A DNA stretch of 64,000 nucleotides, from assembly GCF_036324505.1 (NCBI RefSeq), contig NC_086360.1, positions 9,964,293-10,028,292 of the forward strand, given 5' to 3'. Under the pieces are notes generated by a model, which was given only the letters and a program-made list of their open reading frames with translations, made no database searches and was not told where the DNA came from. Every line of letters starts with the position of its first letter. Within the stretch, counting starts at the first letter, position 1. A program made the translations under genes and the position numbers. Below, piece by piece: positions 52,301 to 62,566 of this stretch. Source of the DNA: Eleginops maclovinus (taxonomy: Eukaryota > Chordata > Actinopteri > Perciformes > Eleginopidae).

Positions 52301-55300
52301 CTCCATCAGGCTGCAGGACTGTGTCACTTTCTGCACTGCGCTCCACATCTGAGCCTGGCGCTTCAGGGAATGATGACAGCCTCTTCTGAAGGCGGCACCT
52401 CTCCAGGACTTGGCATAATAAGGGGAAGAAAAACAACTCAGGCGCAATCACTGTCTCTCCTATTGCCAAGTGCACACAGTGATATTAATATCCAGTGTTG
52501 TTGAGAGAATGTAATAATAAAATCTAAAATTCAGTTTGAGCATTCGTGTTCAATAGAGGAAGCAGATCTGCTGCCTTTATTTAAACAGCAGGCACGAGCA
52601 TGTGAAACAAAAAGATGAATAACCTCTCATAGGGCTGGGCAAGATATCAATATTATATTGATATCATGATAAGAGACTAGATATTGTGTTTGATTTTGGA
52701 TATCATAGTAATATAAGCTTGGCTTTGGCTGCATTTCAGTAAAGTGATGTAATTTTCAGAATTTACCAGAATTAAAGCATTCTTTTTCATTCCCTTTCCA
52801 ATCGTAGACATTATATCTACATTACTGATAATTGTTTATATAATATAATTATCATTATATTAACATTTTTTTTATACATCAATGCTCAACACTGCAATAA
52901 TGACAGGATATTGATATTATATTTGGTCAAAAATATTATGATATTTGTATTTTCTTCACACCGCCGAGCTCTAACCTCTCCCACACGTCATCAAACTTCC
53001 TTCAAGCACACATTGATCAATGCCTCACTTTTTAAGCAAATTCAACCATTTTTTTCTAAGTGTATTACATAAATCAGTAACAGCACTCCAGAGGGATTAC
53101 CATGCTGCAGTTTTTTACTCACTGTTTGCCTTGAACCAGTTGTGTTTGTTTGGGCCCTTCTCCAGCGCGACGCTCCTTTCCACACATTCTTTATAGAAGT
53201 CCTTCAGTCTTTCCCCGTCTCTGTTTTTCCCATTTGATCCCAGCTCCTTCTGTTTCTCTCCCTTCTGCTTAGTCAGTGCTTCCTCATCCTGCAATGAATC
53301 TTAGCAAAGAAAAACTCTTGTTTTTTAATTCTTTTTCAGTCAACGAGGAAAAAATTAAATGGAAATACCACATGCAGCTGAAAAATAAATTAAATCAAAA
53401 ACTGTGTTTACCAAGAGCTTTGCTTGTTTTGTTTGATGTCGGCTTCTCTGTCTGCAATGCAATGACATCGCTGGTTGTTTTCTGCTGTTCATGTCTTGGA
53501 TACGATGCTTGTTCTTCACATTTTACTGTCGCCGTGGACCTCTGCGAGACCTCCGAGCCCTTGCTGTCTCTTTCCTCTTCCATTTTATTTCTAGCTGTCT
53601 TGCCTTTGCTCTCTTTTTGATTAGTTTGACCCTTGCGTCGTTTCTTCTTGGAGGTCTCTTTAATCCCTGCTACAGCGGGGTCTTCAGTGTCTGTGGATCC
53701 ACCACCTCCATCCTTGATGTGTTTTCTCGTCCTCCTTGATGATTTCTCCTCTGGTTTTGCTGGGATAAACAGAGGGGATGATGGACAGGACTCCACTGAG
53801 CCTGCATTGAAGACACAAAATTAAAAAGAGAAAAAAAACCTTTGTGGGACATATTGTCTTTAAAGTAGTCCATTGAAATCAAGGACTGGGCCTGAAAAAT
53901 GTTGATGAATAAGCTTTAGGAAGTAATGGAAAATTGGGACAATCATTTCCAGGCTTTGTACCATTGCCAAGGCTCTGCTCTACAGGGAGAATTAAGTTTT
54001 CCTTTGTGCTGTTGTTCAACTGCTGGCAGGAGCTGTATTTGTTTCGTAGACTTGTACATCTGAAAAAGATGAAAAATGTGCTTTCATTATGACTCACACT
54101 CCCTCCCATGTACCACCACCAACACTATCCCCTCATGTCATGCAATATGCATCCTCCTTTGGCGGCCAACAATACATCATATCTGCAGAGCAATGGGTTT
54201 ACCCAATTGGTTTTGACTGAAGCTAATTTTCGAATTTTCTGCCAGAGAAATGCTGCCAGAGCTTGAAATCTGACCTGTAGCAGGGCAGCCCACCAGCCAG
54301 CCAGGCCAGTCTGAAGCAGCTCTTCCTGCCCTGCTGGAAGCCGGGAGCGTAGCGGTACTCGCAGCAGGAACTGATTCGGGCCACCTTGATGCCGTTAATG
54401 TACAACGTAGCACTGAAGGGGAAACCTTTGTGCCTCTGAGAGATGAACTGGAACTGCTCTGGTATACACGAGGAGAAAAATGTTATGAAACACTTGAAGG
54501 TTGAAGATGATGGTGTTTGATCGTTCTAACAGATCCCATGTGGTTATCTGACTATTTGCTTGGCTTATGTTGACGTGAAGGTCAAAAGGTTGAGGAAAGT
54601 TTTTTCTGTCGTTCTCAGCTCATGGTGCTGTATGACAATTGGGTTTGCAGCAACAAGGAAATACAATTGTTGATGTTGATTATGTTTTAGCTTGTGACCC
54701 TGGACAGTGAATCAGTTTGTTGGTTATCCACATTATTGAGAACCAGGAATTATGAAGAGTCACAAATATGCAGAGGTGGTATTGTTGAAAATGGGTCCAA
54801 ACATCAGCTTCTACCTGCTGACAACTCTTGTACCACATGTGATACCAGAACTGATTTACTTGTCACTTAACTTCAGTTTGTATGTAACACAACTTACTAA
54901 TTTGAAATAAATCATTGACATATTTGTCATCAACCTTCACCACTTCTGTAGTTAATATATACCTAAACCACAGTCTGTTCCCAAACCTAGTCAAGCCGTT
55001 TCCTGTTCAGATGAAACTTTATCTGGAAGGACTCTATCGACATTCATAATGTGACAATGTGTCCCACCCCCTCCAGGACACCCTGTCCGCACTGTGCAGC
55101 TCCTTCAGCGACAAGGCTGCTGCACTCGCGGTGTCTCACGGAGAGATACCGCAGGTCCTTCCTTCCTGGAGTGGTCAGACTCTATAACCATCATGGCCCC
55201 CGGTAGAACCCCTCACATATAACATCACTGACTATAACACCCCCTGTTGTGTTAATAACTGCAGTACATATCTGGCTGCTATACTTTTATTTTTGGGTAT

Positions 55301-57518
55301 TTTGCAAATGTGTGATTCTTGTATATATATATTTTTTTGTATCTTGGGTGTAACATTAAGCTGTCTTGGCTCCTTCTGCTGTAGCAATGCAAATTTCCCC
55401 TCTGTGGGACTATTACAGGTATTCTGATTCTGAACAGAAAATGAAGTCTGTAACATGTAAATCACTCTGCCATTCTCTTTAATCATATGAAGACCGATTT
55501 AAGTAAGCCAATGGCACTGTAGGAAAGTTATATCAAAGGAAAACATTTTTGATACGTCCACAGTTTAGACAAACAAAACATATTTTTAGTCTCTTACCAG
55601 ATGCACTGTTTTTAATCTTCCTTTGAGATATTCATCTATTCAAGATTCATGTTTACACTCTACAGAACCTACTGTCAAGGTCTATTTTAGGGAATATATC
55701 TTCCTTACATTAGATGTAAACTGTTCTCTCTTCATCTCAAAGATACAAACCCTAGAGCAAATGTAAACAGTGCACAGAAGGGTATATTTAGTCTGAAATC
55801 AATAAAGAGTCATGATAAATAATTATTAATTCAAAACAAATAGAAAATGGCTGATCATGATAGACACTGGTTCTTTGTTTTATTCTTTGAACGTGCAAGG
55901 CTACAGAAGATGTTGTTAACAAATAACACACACACTTCCAAGCAGAAATACTAAATGTCTTTCTATTACATCTGCCTGACCTCTAGAAAGTGATAGCTGT
56001 ACAGTGTGTAGGGAAACAACATATAATAGTATTGTCTTGTCTACTGACCTTTTGTTATTTGATATTAGTTTCTCAGTTCAAACATCAGCCTTCAGTTCTT
56101 CTTTCAATCTACTTCAACTGCCTAAGGCCAAGGTCCTCACCACCCACTTTGCAATGTTTCTTTGAGGGCAAATGACTAATTAAGCATGTAAAAGGTGGAT
56201 AACACTTCTAATTACACTCACCTATGATTAACGATGCTGCTAAATACTCTTTTGTAACCATTTGAAAGCCATTCTAGCAATAAAGCTATATATTTGACAG
56301 CTCCTACCTCCCGGAATCACCACACCTTTGAAGACACAGATGTTCTCCCCTCCGTTAACCTGCTGGAGTACTTTCAGCTCATCCTGAGTTGACCCCAACA
56401 CGGACCCCCGCCGACCTTGTCCCAGGTAGGTCATTGTCACGGTGACGTTGGATTTCTTTGCCTCTTTTTGTGCCTTTATGTTATGCTAATATGATGATAG
56501 AAGACAGGGGAAAGAGCCAAAAACCAGTTGACTTTGAATTTGTTTTGATTGAATTACACCCTAAGATAAATAGATGTAAGATTACCAGTTTCTTGGGGTG
56601 ATCCCCAGTCCTCTGAGAGGTAACTGAGGAGAAAGATCCTCTTCTTTTGTCATACAGGTAAGGGCATGACTGACTCAGCGTCCCTCTGAGGGAACTTAAA
56701 CTCGACGCCTTCGTTGTGATGGCTGGCAGGTAAACATCGTCTTTACCTTTTTTGGTTCTGCACGGACGGGCTGTTGTATCATCCAGCTTTTTTGGGTACA
56801 AAAAATAAATAAAGGGATGAATCCATCTTAAAACCACATTTAGCCTTAATGTAAAACCTACACCTTTGACAGCACAAAAAAACATACTGAAAGTAGTGAT
56901 TGTTTACAAATAATACACAATAATCACTTTAAATCATGGAATTTATGAAAGTATCTACTATTTATATGTTCGCAGTGGTATAAAATGCGTTTCTTTCACA
57001 ATTTCCCTAAACAAAATCAGAATGAAGTTATTGCTAACACAGAACATTTACTTGTGCTGCAGACCAAACTCAGAACTGAATTATGATAAACAAATGAAAT
57101 AAATCATAATAATATTTCAATAAAATACATAAATATAGATTACATGACATAAAATGATATATCGGTAATGTGAAAATACAAAATATTTAGAAAGCATTTA
57201 TGTTCATAAATACATCCACTGTTAAAAAGCTAAATGGCTACCTCGTAGATCTCCACAGTGTCAGGGTTCTCGAGGACGAGGAGTTTGCTCTTGGCTCTGA
57301 TCAGGCTGGCAATGGAGTGAATCCTTTTAGCATCTCTCCGGGGCTGAGCTGGGATCTGTAAGTTAAACAACCATTAGAGAAGCTACAGTATGTGCGGTGC
57401 TAAAAAGGAAGTGAGACATGGATCATAAAGTTCAGACACTTACAGGAGTATCTCTGTCTCCTCCTCTATAAAATAGATCATGGAGGAGACTCTGGCTGTT
57501 TCCCCTGATCCTTCTCAT
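48781..57518 (-). CDS. DUF4590 (ERICH3-type) protein with C-terminal leucine-rich repeats, 11 coding exons, 802 aa
   Basis: Joined exons give 2409 nt with every junction in phase. Domain order: a basic N-terminus (1-130), a DUF4590 domain (about 135-250) with MTYLGQG, GGENICVFKG, FQFISQRHKGFPFS and SSCCEYRYAPGFQQGRK, then a Lys-rich segment (277-405), a second charged linker (407-527) with EEEED, and about eight ribonuclease-inhibitor-type leucine-rich repeats (528-802). The DUF4590 part is clearly related to human ERICH3, a glutamate-rich protein linked to cilia, but ERICH3 as I know it lacks such repeats. The cellular role is not known to me; a ciliary role is only an inference from the family. 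It has the same orientation as col27a1, about 9.5 kb upstream of it. Confidence 0.85.
50150..50335 (-). repeat. Teleost interspersed repeat, copy 3
   Basis: CTAAGCTAACTAGCTGCTAGC and ACAAACTATTCCTTTGAG are hallmark words of the same percomorph family as copies 1 and 2, here in the opposite orientation to copy 1. Confidence 0.6.
50799..51022 (-). CDS. DUF4590-LRR gene, coding exon 10 (LRRs begin)
   Basis: 224 bp, phase 0 in and phase 2 out, CCCTAG acceptor and GTAAGT donor. It encodes two to three repeats: VEQLVLRNTDLTDDLLLSL, then LSEVMLLNLNLNLIGPYGAH, then the start of a third (VRGL). Confidence 0.9.
51195..51620. repeat. Possible interspersed repeat in the intron before the leucine-rich repeat exons
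   Basis: Words such as TTGTGACATCATCAAAG and GAAAAATGGGCGTAGTTCCC resemble fish repeats. Borders are uncertain. Confidence 0.35.
52221..52408 (-). CDS. DUF4590-LRR gene, coding exon 9 (acidic linker)
   Basis: 188 bp, phase 1 in and phase 0 out, GTGTGT donor. It encodes LERCRLQKRLSSFPEAPGSD, then GEPEEEEDTASQIPGRQEP and DLQAQ. A second open frame overlaps but does not fit the splice phases. Confidence 0.82.
52629..52972. mobile_element. hAT-like MITE with perfect 8-bp target-site duplication
   Basis: Begins ATAGGGCTGGGC and ends CGCCGAGCTCT, imperfect terminal inverted repeats of a common vertebrate MITE type. The interior is rich in GATATCA and ATATTGATAT words. It is flanked by AACCTCTC at 52621-52628 and 52973-52980. 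It lies in the intron between coding exons 8 and 9 of the DUF4590-LRR gene. Confidence 0.85.
53123..53299 (-). CDS. DUF4590-LRR gene, coding exon 8
   Basis: 177 bp, phase 1 in and phase 1 out, GTGAGT donor. The upstream acceptor GCTAAG after a T-rich tract was chosen over the nearer TTGCAG because only it avoids an immediate stop. It encodes SLQDEEALTKQKGEKQKELG and FYKECVERSVALEKGPNKHN. Confidence 0.8.
53412..53801 (-). CDS. DUF4590-LRR gene, coding exon 7 (Lys-rich linker)
   Basis: 390 bp, residues 277-405. Highly charged and low in hydrophobics, with SKKKRRKG and KPEEKSSRRTRKHIKDGGGG, so probably disordered. The KKKRRK run could act as a nuclear or polyanion-binding signal (inference). 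The GTAAAC donor is clear. Confidence 0.85.
53962..54059 (-). CDS. DUF4590-LRR gene, coding exon 6
   Basis: 98 bp, phase 2 in and phase 1 out. It continues PCYR-CTSLRNKYSSCQQ, matching the PCYKC step of ERICH3. The donor GTACAA is weak and was chosen because it alone keeps frame into the next exon. Confidence 0.75.
54275..54458 (-). CDS. DUF4590-LRR gene, coding exon 5 (DUF4590, second half)
   Basis: 184 bp, phase 1 in and phase 2 out. It encodes EQFQFISQRHKGFPFSATLY, then SSCCEYRYAPGFQQGRKSCF and LPCYR. The paired Cys and FQFIS motif are the most conserved part of the family. Confidence 0.92.
55058..55434 (+). mobile_element. 3' remnant of an L2-like non-LTR retrotransposon
   Basis: Translated words LCSSFSDKAAA and VSHGE, followed by GTCAGACTCTATAACCATC, are typical of the reverse-transcriptase C-terminus and tail of fish L2-type LINEs. 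The tail ends ATTCTGATTCTGA. It is a truncated, frame-broken copy in the intron between coding exons 4 and 5. Confidence 0.65.
56308..56461 (-). CDS. DUF4590-LRR gene, coding exon 4 (DUF4590, first half)
   Basis: 154 bp, phase 0 in and phase 1 out. It encodes NVTVTMTYLGQG and VNGGENICVFKGVVIPG, the first half of the DUF4590 domain, with a GTAGGA donor. Confidence 0.9.
56586..56786 (-). CDS. DUF4590-LRR gene, coding exon 3
   Basis: 201 bp, phase 0 at both ends. Residues 64-130, polar and basic, ending with TGDHPKKL before a GTAATC donor. No domain recognised. Confidence 0.85.
57242..57355 (-). CDS. DUF4590-LRR gene, coding exon 2
   Basis: 114 bp, phase 0 at both ends, TTACAG acceptor and GTAGCC donor. 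It encodes residues 26-63, including RIHSIASLIRAKSKLLVLEN. Confidence 0.85.
57444..57518 (-). CDS. DUF4590-LRR gene, first coding exon
   Basis: Begins at ATG 57518-57516 and reads MRRIRGNSQSLLHDLFYRGG and on to DTP, then a GTAAGT donor in phase 0. A good acceptor, CCTTAG, lies six bases upstream of the ATG (exon edge 57524), which suggests that a 5' untranslated exon precedes it. The frame upstream of the ATG is also open, so a longer N-terminus is possible. Confidence 0.65.
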
Positions 57519-57682
57519 TGATAACTAAGGATACAGAAATAAAAATACATATTTTAACACACAGCACGAAGATGGATGGATAGTATGAATTGCTTCGACT
57601 ACTAAATGTACAGGTGAAAATGGATTATATCTTAACACCAATCATTTATTTCCCCCACTATTAACTAACAAACCTCCTTTGT

Positions 57683-58093
57683 TTGCAGACAGTGACGTAC
57701 AGTATCCGTAACATAATCACTTTGCACATGGCGTCATCTGCTCAGCAGCGTGCTCCTGGAGAGGAGGCAGCCGGCATACAGCAGGACCTGGGATTAGAAG
57801 TCCCTGTATGCATGAGTTCATCTCAGCATCAGATGGTCAAACTCAAGAAATATGAGACTTGTGTGATGAAGAAGGCTTTGAAGTTTGTTGTAACTCAGAT
57901 AATCACTTTACTGCAGTTGCCATACCCCTTCCTTGCACCCCTTAGTGGCTGGGAAGAGAACAAACCATTGCAGTTCTTCCCAGAGCATAAGCACAACAAA
58001 AATGCAGAAAAGAAGCATCACAAAGCTGCTATGTTTCAAGGTTATTCAGCGGGACCAAATGTCTTTCCTACCAGTATCTTTGATCAAAAATAA
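57683..58093 (+). CDS. Unassigned 136-residue open frame, antisense to the DUF4590-LRR gene
   Basis: Starts MQTVTYSIRN, has an internal MASSAQQRAPGEEAAG, and ends FPTSIFDQK. An AATAAA lies about 45 nt after the stop. No family recognised and no repeats or signal seen. It lies inside the predicted first intron of the other gene. It is probably a chance frame, and is listed only because it is one of the longer unexplained ones. Confidence 0.12.
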   Translation: MQTVTYSIRNIITLHMASSAQQRAPGEEAAGIQQDLGLEVPVCMSSSQHQMVKLKKYETCVMKKALKFVVTQIITLLQLPYPFLAPLSGWEENKPLQFFPEHKHNKNAEKKHHKAAMFQGYSAGPNVFPTSIFDQK

Positions 58094-58599
58094 ATGAACA
58101 GTACAATTTACAATGTATCACTCAACTATTGCATTTCCAATAAAGTATCAGAACATTCACTTAAGTCCAAGAAGTAGCCAATGTGATGCAATAAAGATTC
58201 ATGAAGTAAAATACAAAAAATCAGCACAAAGACGCTTAAAAATATAAGAAATGATTAATGAGTGCAAATGAAGTATTTTAATTCTCTAGTTTGACTTATT
58301 GTATGCACATTATACCTTAAAGGTGTTGTTAGTACATTCTTACTCTGCTTTTATTTGTCTGTACAATTTAGCTGAGCAGAATAACAATAAAATATTTTCT
58401 TTAGCAAAGTAAAGACCGATGTATACAAGTACCCAAAACAATTGTATTTAAAACCAAATCTATTCAACTACCTATTAACAATACATAAAAAGGTATATCA
58501 CTTCAGACTGCTGTCTAATGACTACCCTTAATAAGGTGTTTAAATTTGTTTCCCCAGTCAGTATTTTTCCATCAAACCCTCACAGGACAGAGATCTTAC

Positions 58600-58838
58600 C
58601 TGTTGTACAGTAGGGTAAGCAGCTGAATGTGACTTTCCATCAGGCGATCTGATACCTCCAAGCTGTTGATCTCCTGCTCTCTGCTCTCTTCACACGGCCA
58701 GCCGCTGACACCTGAGCAGCGGACACCTTTGGCACTAAGCCTCCCACCTGCTGCCACTGTTTCCTCATCCATCTTTAATCGTCCCTGACTTTGACATCTG
58801 GTGTTCTGTGTGACTCTTTTTCTCAAAATAAGCAGCAT
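58600..58838 (-). other. Possible upstream (5') exon of the DUF4590-LRR gene
   Basis: Ends with a good donor, AACAG|GTAAGA. One frame opens with MLLILRKRV or MDEETVAAGG and stays open to the donor, but when spliced to the CCTTAG acceptor at 57525 it stops at once. The other frame (AGDQQLGGIRSPDGKSHSAA and on) continues into the coding exon but has no ATG. It may be 5' UTR with an upstream frame, or coding with an alternative junction. Its left edge is unknown. Confidence 0.35.
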
Positions 58839-61800
58839 TAGAGATTCATCATTTGATTGATTTGAAAACTTTTGTTTATCACTATCTTGACCTCAGATTT
58901 TGTTTGGGAAAAGCTCTTATATTTTGTCACTTCCAAGCCAAAAATTGAGTGATTCATTATGATTGTGAAACACAAAAGACATTTTTGAACTCAGACTATT
59001 TAAGTGGAAAATGAACGTCCCTTTATAAGAGTATTACATGAGGACTGTTTATTTTGTGTCCCATCACTTCCATTGAAAACACTTTAGGAAAGTTTAACTT
59101 CCTTACCAGTATGAACTTGTAAAATGATTACAGCAAGGAAAACCTAGTGTGCATTTGGGCCCTTGGAAAAATTGTGCACCTATCATTTACTGTAATATTT
59201 TTTCTAAAAAGAAGAAACAGAAAGGAAAGAACGAAAAAATAGTTTTCAGAAATGTTCAATAATAATTGTGCCAAAATAAACGTTTTTTTGGCAAAACATC
59301 CCAACTCAGGATCCATTCACATGCTTTTTCCAAAGTTGTCATGGTTTTTCCAGGGCCGAAAGTGAAGTCAATTCAGAAGTGCCTTAAAACTGCATTCTTT
59401 CTAATAACCAGCAGGGGGCAACTCCACTGGTTGCAAAAAGAAGTTAGATTGTTGTGAAGTCTATGAAAAATCACCCTTCTACCTTCTGACCTGATTTATA
59501 ATCTTAGTTGACAATTCATGGTGAGTTCATGGTCTCAATCACAATTGTCAAGGCTTTTTTTTAAAACATATGAATGTTTTGGAAATTATGATCCCATTTA
59601 AAATAGAAAATAAAGCAGGGTACGCTTTATTGTCACATCCTTGTAACAAGTTGCTACCACACAATTGTTCAGTTTGAATGGTCTCAGTTCCATCATACAA
59701 CCATGATCCATTATAACATGTGTTTTCAAAAGTTCATTGTCATTTTCATCCCTTCTTTTTCCTGCATTCAGTTTTACTTTGCTCCACCCTCTCAAATTGC
59801 CAAACTCTGACAACATCCACACTATAAAGTCTATGTCAGCCTTTCTTCACAAGTGTTACTTTCAAAACAAAAAAGGCAAAAGCTTCCACGGATAAAATCA
59901 GAGCAGCCACTGAGCTTGCGTGTCAACAGATCCATTACCAGGCTGTGTGATGGGGAAAATTGCTCAGGAGAAAGCTAGGAAATTGAGTTGGGATTGTTTT
60001 GTTACGCTACTATTTCTCAAAAGAACCATTTCCTAGGTTGAGAATGAATTACCATTGCATAAAAGAAGTTATATTGGTGTTATCAGAAGGGAAGCTTAAT
60101 GATATAACTGTTGAATGTTTTGATTTGTCTACAACCAGAATATAGAGCCATGGAGGTTTACACAATACATGGCTGGAAATCATCACAATCATCTGAGAGA
60201 TTAAGAAATTTAGCCATCATTAGTATTTCCATCTGTGGGATTTAAAACATATGAAAATAATTGAAATATAATTATTTTGAAGACAGTTTTTTTTCCTTTA
60301 AATAGAGACCACCAAGTGCATCTCTCTTCTGCAGAGCCTGTGCAGTCTTCGCAACAACACTTTATGTAATGACACCCATTATTCAAAATACATAATAAAA
60401 TGTAATTCAATTTCCAATTCATGACATGGGTCCTCCCCCAATTAAACCAGCTCCAGTACTTAACCCTGCTGCAGCAGCCAGTCTCTGCCGGATCGTTGCC
60501 ATACATGGTGTGTTGTGTGCCACACTTCCAGCATTTGAAACTAGCATTTTAACAGTTTGTTACTAGTTTATTTTTTCCCTTTCTGCCTTTTGCCTGCTTT
60601 ATTTTCCAATACCAGCTCTCCGTTTTCTCCAGGAGACTCTGCCAGTCCATTCAACTCCTCCAGCCAGCCTGCCCACTCATTCCCCGGATCCCTTTTTCCC
60701 CTCACCACTACTTACCTCAGCCCACTGGATTGTTTTTTAAAAAAATCAAAAAATCACTGACCTTTTCAACCATCTGCTTGTCCCAGCGTCTGCCCTTGTG
60801 TTCAGTCTCAGAAGCCTGACCATTCATGTTTTGATAACACTCACATTAGGTCCATTAGATCTACTGCTTACACATTTCCCTGCAGTGGTTATTAAAAAAT
60901 GTGTCTCTTAAACTTTTAGAATATTCAATTATAAATGCATGATATAAACGCAAATATGTCAATGTCAATTAAAAACTAAAAAAGCTGTAATGCATGTTTG
61001 GAAGACTTTGAATACTGTGACACTTGGCCCTTATGACTCATGCTTGAATTAAAATAAAAAACAATTATAATGTTAAATGATTGTTATGCTTTTTGTTGGT
61101 TATTTCATTACCATGTATTATTACATTTTCATGAAAAAAAACCAAGTCTGACATTTTGTAATAACCACTGAAATATATAAAAATCTACTTTGAAATGTTC
61201 TAACATTTTATAAATAAAATGCTGTGGACTGTCATATCTGCACATGTTATTATATAAAACAGTAAAAATGCATTACATTTTGACATTTTGTGTACTTATT
61301 ACATAATCTGATTACAAAATGTGTTGTTACAGTCTTGATATCTTATGGTGTTATTGTTACATAACAGCCATATTCCTGCTGTTGCCCCATAAAGACCTGC
61401 CTATTCCCTCTTCCTCTCTCCTCTGAATAGTTGTAGTGTCTGCACGCCTCAGCTCTCTCGAAAAGCCTGACCCTCTGTGCACATGCACACTGGCTTCATG
61501 TGACTTCTTGTGCCAGGGAACATCAAAAAGGGCCACTGGAGGGCTGCGTGTGCCTGCTGGATCCATTACACCCATAAACTGATAGGGCGAATGAGTATAT
61601 TTGGCTTGGCAGTCCAGCATTCATTTCTGCCATGTTCACTGAAGCAATATGTCAGTTTGCTATGGGCCGGGACACTGCTCCGCCCTCCAGCATCCATGAT
61701 GTGACGCATTATGTGACTGCAGTTCACAGGAGCGGTGATTTGTCATATTCCCATAGTCAGCATCTTCAAAGGGCCCAGCATTTTTAAAAGTCATCAATGA

Positions 61801-62506
61801 TCATTGTATAAGTATAAGTTGCTACTCTTAACATTTGGAAATTGATTGTTGATGTTTGAGTTTATAACCTGTGTTGAATCCATATATCACTGTGTTTTAT
61901 TGACAGCTTATGTAATATCCTGCCCTCAGGGGACACATTACATGACTGACCATTCATCCTGCCTCTCATTGTGAGAACCAGAGATGCAGAATGAATTTCA
62001 TTTCCTGTTTTTTCTTTCCTTATGTATGATTTGTAACTAACATGAAGCAGCAGTGGTCTTTTTGGAAAGACGAGATGGCTTTCATGGAAGGAAAATCATT
62101 ATTTAGCAGAGGCTGTGGTGGGTCCATGTGTTAACATATGGCTGGGCTTGCATACCTTGAAGACAGCAGAAGAACTGAAGTAATGCATTTTAACAATTTA
62201 AAGGGGCAGTTTACCCCAAAAAATTGAAATACAGTACATTCTTTATGAGTTTGTACATGTATTTAAGTACTACTTGAAATGTTTGCTAACCCAAACAAAA
62301 TATAGTATGTTTTCTGAAATGTGCCATTGTGCATAATGAGTATTTCAAGTATTATTTTGTGCTTAAGAACATTTACTAACCTATGCTGATAGGTTAGTAC
62401 TTTAACATAAATTAAGATTATCCACCATTGTCTTGTATTAGCAGAGCTTTTTGCCAGTGATTTATAAATAATAATAATAATAATGATAATAATAATAATA
62501 ATAATG

Positions 62507-62566
<60 letters not shown>

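Noticed and set aside
52046..52447. Longer alternative frame over coding exon 9 of the DUF4590-LRR gene
   Set aside because: Only the other frame matches phase 1 in and phase 0 out, and only that frame has the acidic linker composition.
53276..53739. Plus-strand hydrophobic frames over coding exon 7
   Set aside because: Antisense shadows of the Lys-rich coding exon.
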